Of a stretch of 64,000 bases of DNA, positions 63,134 through 64,000 are shown piece by piece. Below the pieces are notes generated by a model. It was given only the letters and a program-made list of their open reading frames with translations, had not been told where the DNA came from and did not search any database. Position numbers and translations under genes: made by a program. The stretch's first letter is position 1. Each line of letters opens with the position of its first letter. The stretch is taken from positions 62,001-126,000 of the forward strand of contig JEMY01000004.1 of NCBI GenBank assembly GCA_000585075.1, given 5' to 3'. The stretch is from Candidatus Accumulibacter regalis. GTDB taxonomy: Bacteria > Pseudomonadota > Gammaproteobacteria > Burkholderiales > Rhodocyclaceae.

Positions 63134-64000
63134 TCAGATTGACTGTTTGATGGCCAGTACGGCCTGATTGCGCAGCGTTCGCAGCAAGGACAACTCCGCC
63201 TTGGCGATGACAATCTCCCCGGCCCGCTGGCGATCAGCGTAGATCATGGCCACCGCGTTGCCGCGCACGCAGAGCGGGAAGACGACGAAGGTTTCGGCAG
63301 TCACCGCCCGGCGAAACCACGCCGGGATACGTGGCGCTATCTTCGCATCACGCGTGTCGCTGATCAGGATATCGGCCCCGTTGGCCAGGGCCGCATGGAA
63401 TATGTCGGCGCTGAACACCAGCGAAAACCTGAACCGTTTGGCAATCTCCGGAGCCTCCGGACCAAAACCGAAACGACCGAGCATGGCGTTGCTGCGCCCG
63501 TCGCGGACGCACAGGATGACGTTCTTGAAGCCCTTCGCCCGGTAGATCGTTTCCAGGATGATGCGCAGCACGTCATTGAGCTTGAAATCACTGATCAGGG
63601 CGTTGCTGACGTCCTGAATCCCGGCCATCAGGATGACTTCGCTGCTCAACGGCGCGGCTGCGGCCGTTGACCTGGCGCCGTCTGCCGCCGCCTCATCGCC
63701 AGCCAGACCGTCCGCGGCGACATCGGAAAGCACCGTACCCGCGAGACCGTCCTCCTGAGTCGGAAGGTCGGCGGCAAGGGCTCGCCCACCCGCTGCGCCG
63801 CCCCAGGCCCGGCTCTGCTTGCCGAAATTTGTCTGCTGCAGATTAAGGCGCAAGACGCCGGCAAACTGCGACACCTGCTCGAATGATTTGCGCAGAGTTC
63901 TCTGCAGATCCTGCTCGTCGACGTCGATCACCTCGCCGAAGCGGGCGACGATCCGACGCAGTTCCTTGGCCTGCTGCTCGACTCCGGCGTCGGCGACCAG
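63134..64000 (-). CDS. GAF-domain regulator, probably HDOD-GAF type (partial)
   Basis: C-terminal 288 residues; the N-terminus lies beyond the right edge (the frame is open to 64000). The visible part has an N-terminal helical segment (A-K-E-L-R-R-I-V-A-R-F-G-E-V), an Ala/Asp-rich linker (about 60-115) and a GAF-like domain (about 125-285: I-L-E-T-I-Y-R-A-K-G-F, V-F-P-L-C-V-R-G-N-A-V-A-M-I-Y-A-D-R). The layout suggests an HDOD signalling protein, but the HDOD domain itself would be outside the window. Confidence 0.75.
   Translation of the reverse strand: MVADAGVEQQAKELRRIVARFGEVIDVDEQDLQRTLRKSFEQVSQFAGVLRLNLQQTNFGKQSRAWGGAAGGRALAADLPTQEDGLAGTVLSDVAADGLAGDEAAADGARSTAAAAPLSSEVILMAGIQDVSNALISDFKLNDVLRIILETIYRAKGFKNVILCVRDGRSNAMLGRFGFGPEAPEIAKRFRFSLVFSADIFHAALANGADILISDTRDAKIAPRIPAWFRRAVTAETFVVFPLCVRGNAVAMIYADRQRAGEIVIAKAELSLLRTLRNQAVLAIKQSI

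Noticed and set aside
1-64000. CRISPR arrays, rRNA genes, prophage or intact transposases
   Set aside because: No regularly spaced repeats, rRNA sequence, phage structural genes or transposase motifs were seen; the only mobile trace is the intron remnant at 51305-51650.

Overview
The window reads as one contiguous stretch of a GC-rich betaproteobacterial chromosome. The gene set (three polyhydroxyalkanoate (PHA) synthase-type enzymes, phaB and phaR, a CYTH-CHAD protein of the kind that binds polyphosphate, a Na+-pumping methylmalonyl-CoA decarboxylase, a Hyb-type hydrogenase, ubiquinone genes) suggests the order Rhodocyclales and resembles Candidatus Accumulibacter, a polyphosphate-accumulating organism. 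That assignment is inference from gene content; no marker gene such as 16S rRNA is present.

Layout. 1-5056 (minus strand): an operon-like run SDR dehydrogenase > thiolase > FAS1-like dehydratase > MaoC dehydratase > phaE > phaC (class III; phaC runs off the left edge). Together these could make R-3-hydroxyacyl-CoA and polymerise it. A divergent MocR/GntR regulator follows (5576-7108). 7355-11183: an AT-richer TRAP transporter (dctP, dctQ, dctM) with an unusual 470 bp gap inside it and a possible sigma-54 promoter upstream. 11935-21487: a second PHA block with a class I synthase carrying a long basic N-terminal tail, an acyl-CoA ligase, a third synthase-like enzyme with a complete Cys-Asp-His set, an enoyl-CoA hydratase and a large fused PHB-depolymerase-type esterase. 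fumC follows.

23102-31558: a HupT/HoxJ-like sensor kinase diverges from a compact seven-gene hydrogenase operon hybO-A-B-C-D, hypC, hybE. Between them lie a near-consensus sigma-54 promoter and a perfect inverted repeat about 120 bp upstream of the expected start, a strong candidate for H2-responsive control. 31643-43214: an alpha/beta hydrolase, a ComB-family phosphatase, a TlpA-type thioredoxin with a stand-alone haem-copper-oxidase-like protein, a Crp/Fnr regulator, the CYTH-CHAD protein, a PBP4-type peptidase and a very large periplasmic-sensor GGDEF-EAL protein whose EAL domain looks damaged.

43324-53873 (minus strand): ubiD, a lipase-like hydrolase, a c-type cytochrome and ubiA, an MFS-acyltransferase fusion, an amidohydrolase, a decayed group II intron and rnr. 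A tRNA-Leu(CAG) gene with its own promoter and terminator follows. 54448-58084: a four-gene Na+-translocating decarboxylase operon that could form propionyl-CoA, feeding 3-hydroxyvalerate units to PHA. 58200-59660: phaR and phaB. 60157 to the end: a small membrane protein that may be expressed without a leader, pgeF, rluD, bamD and part of a GAF-domain regulator. No rRNA, CRISPR array, prophage or intact insertion sequence was seen.
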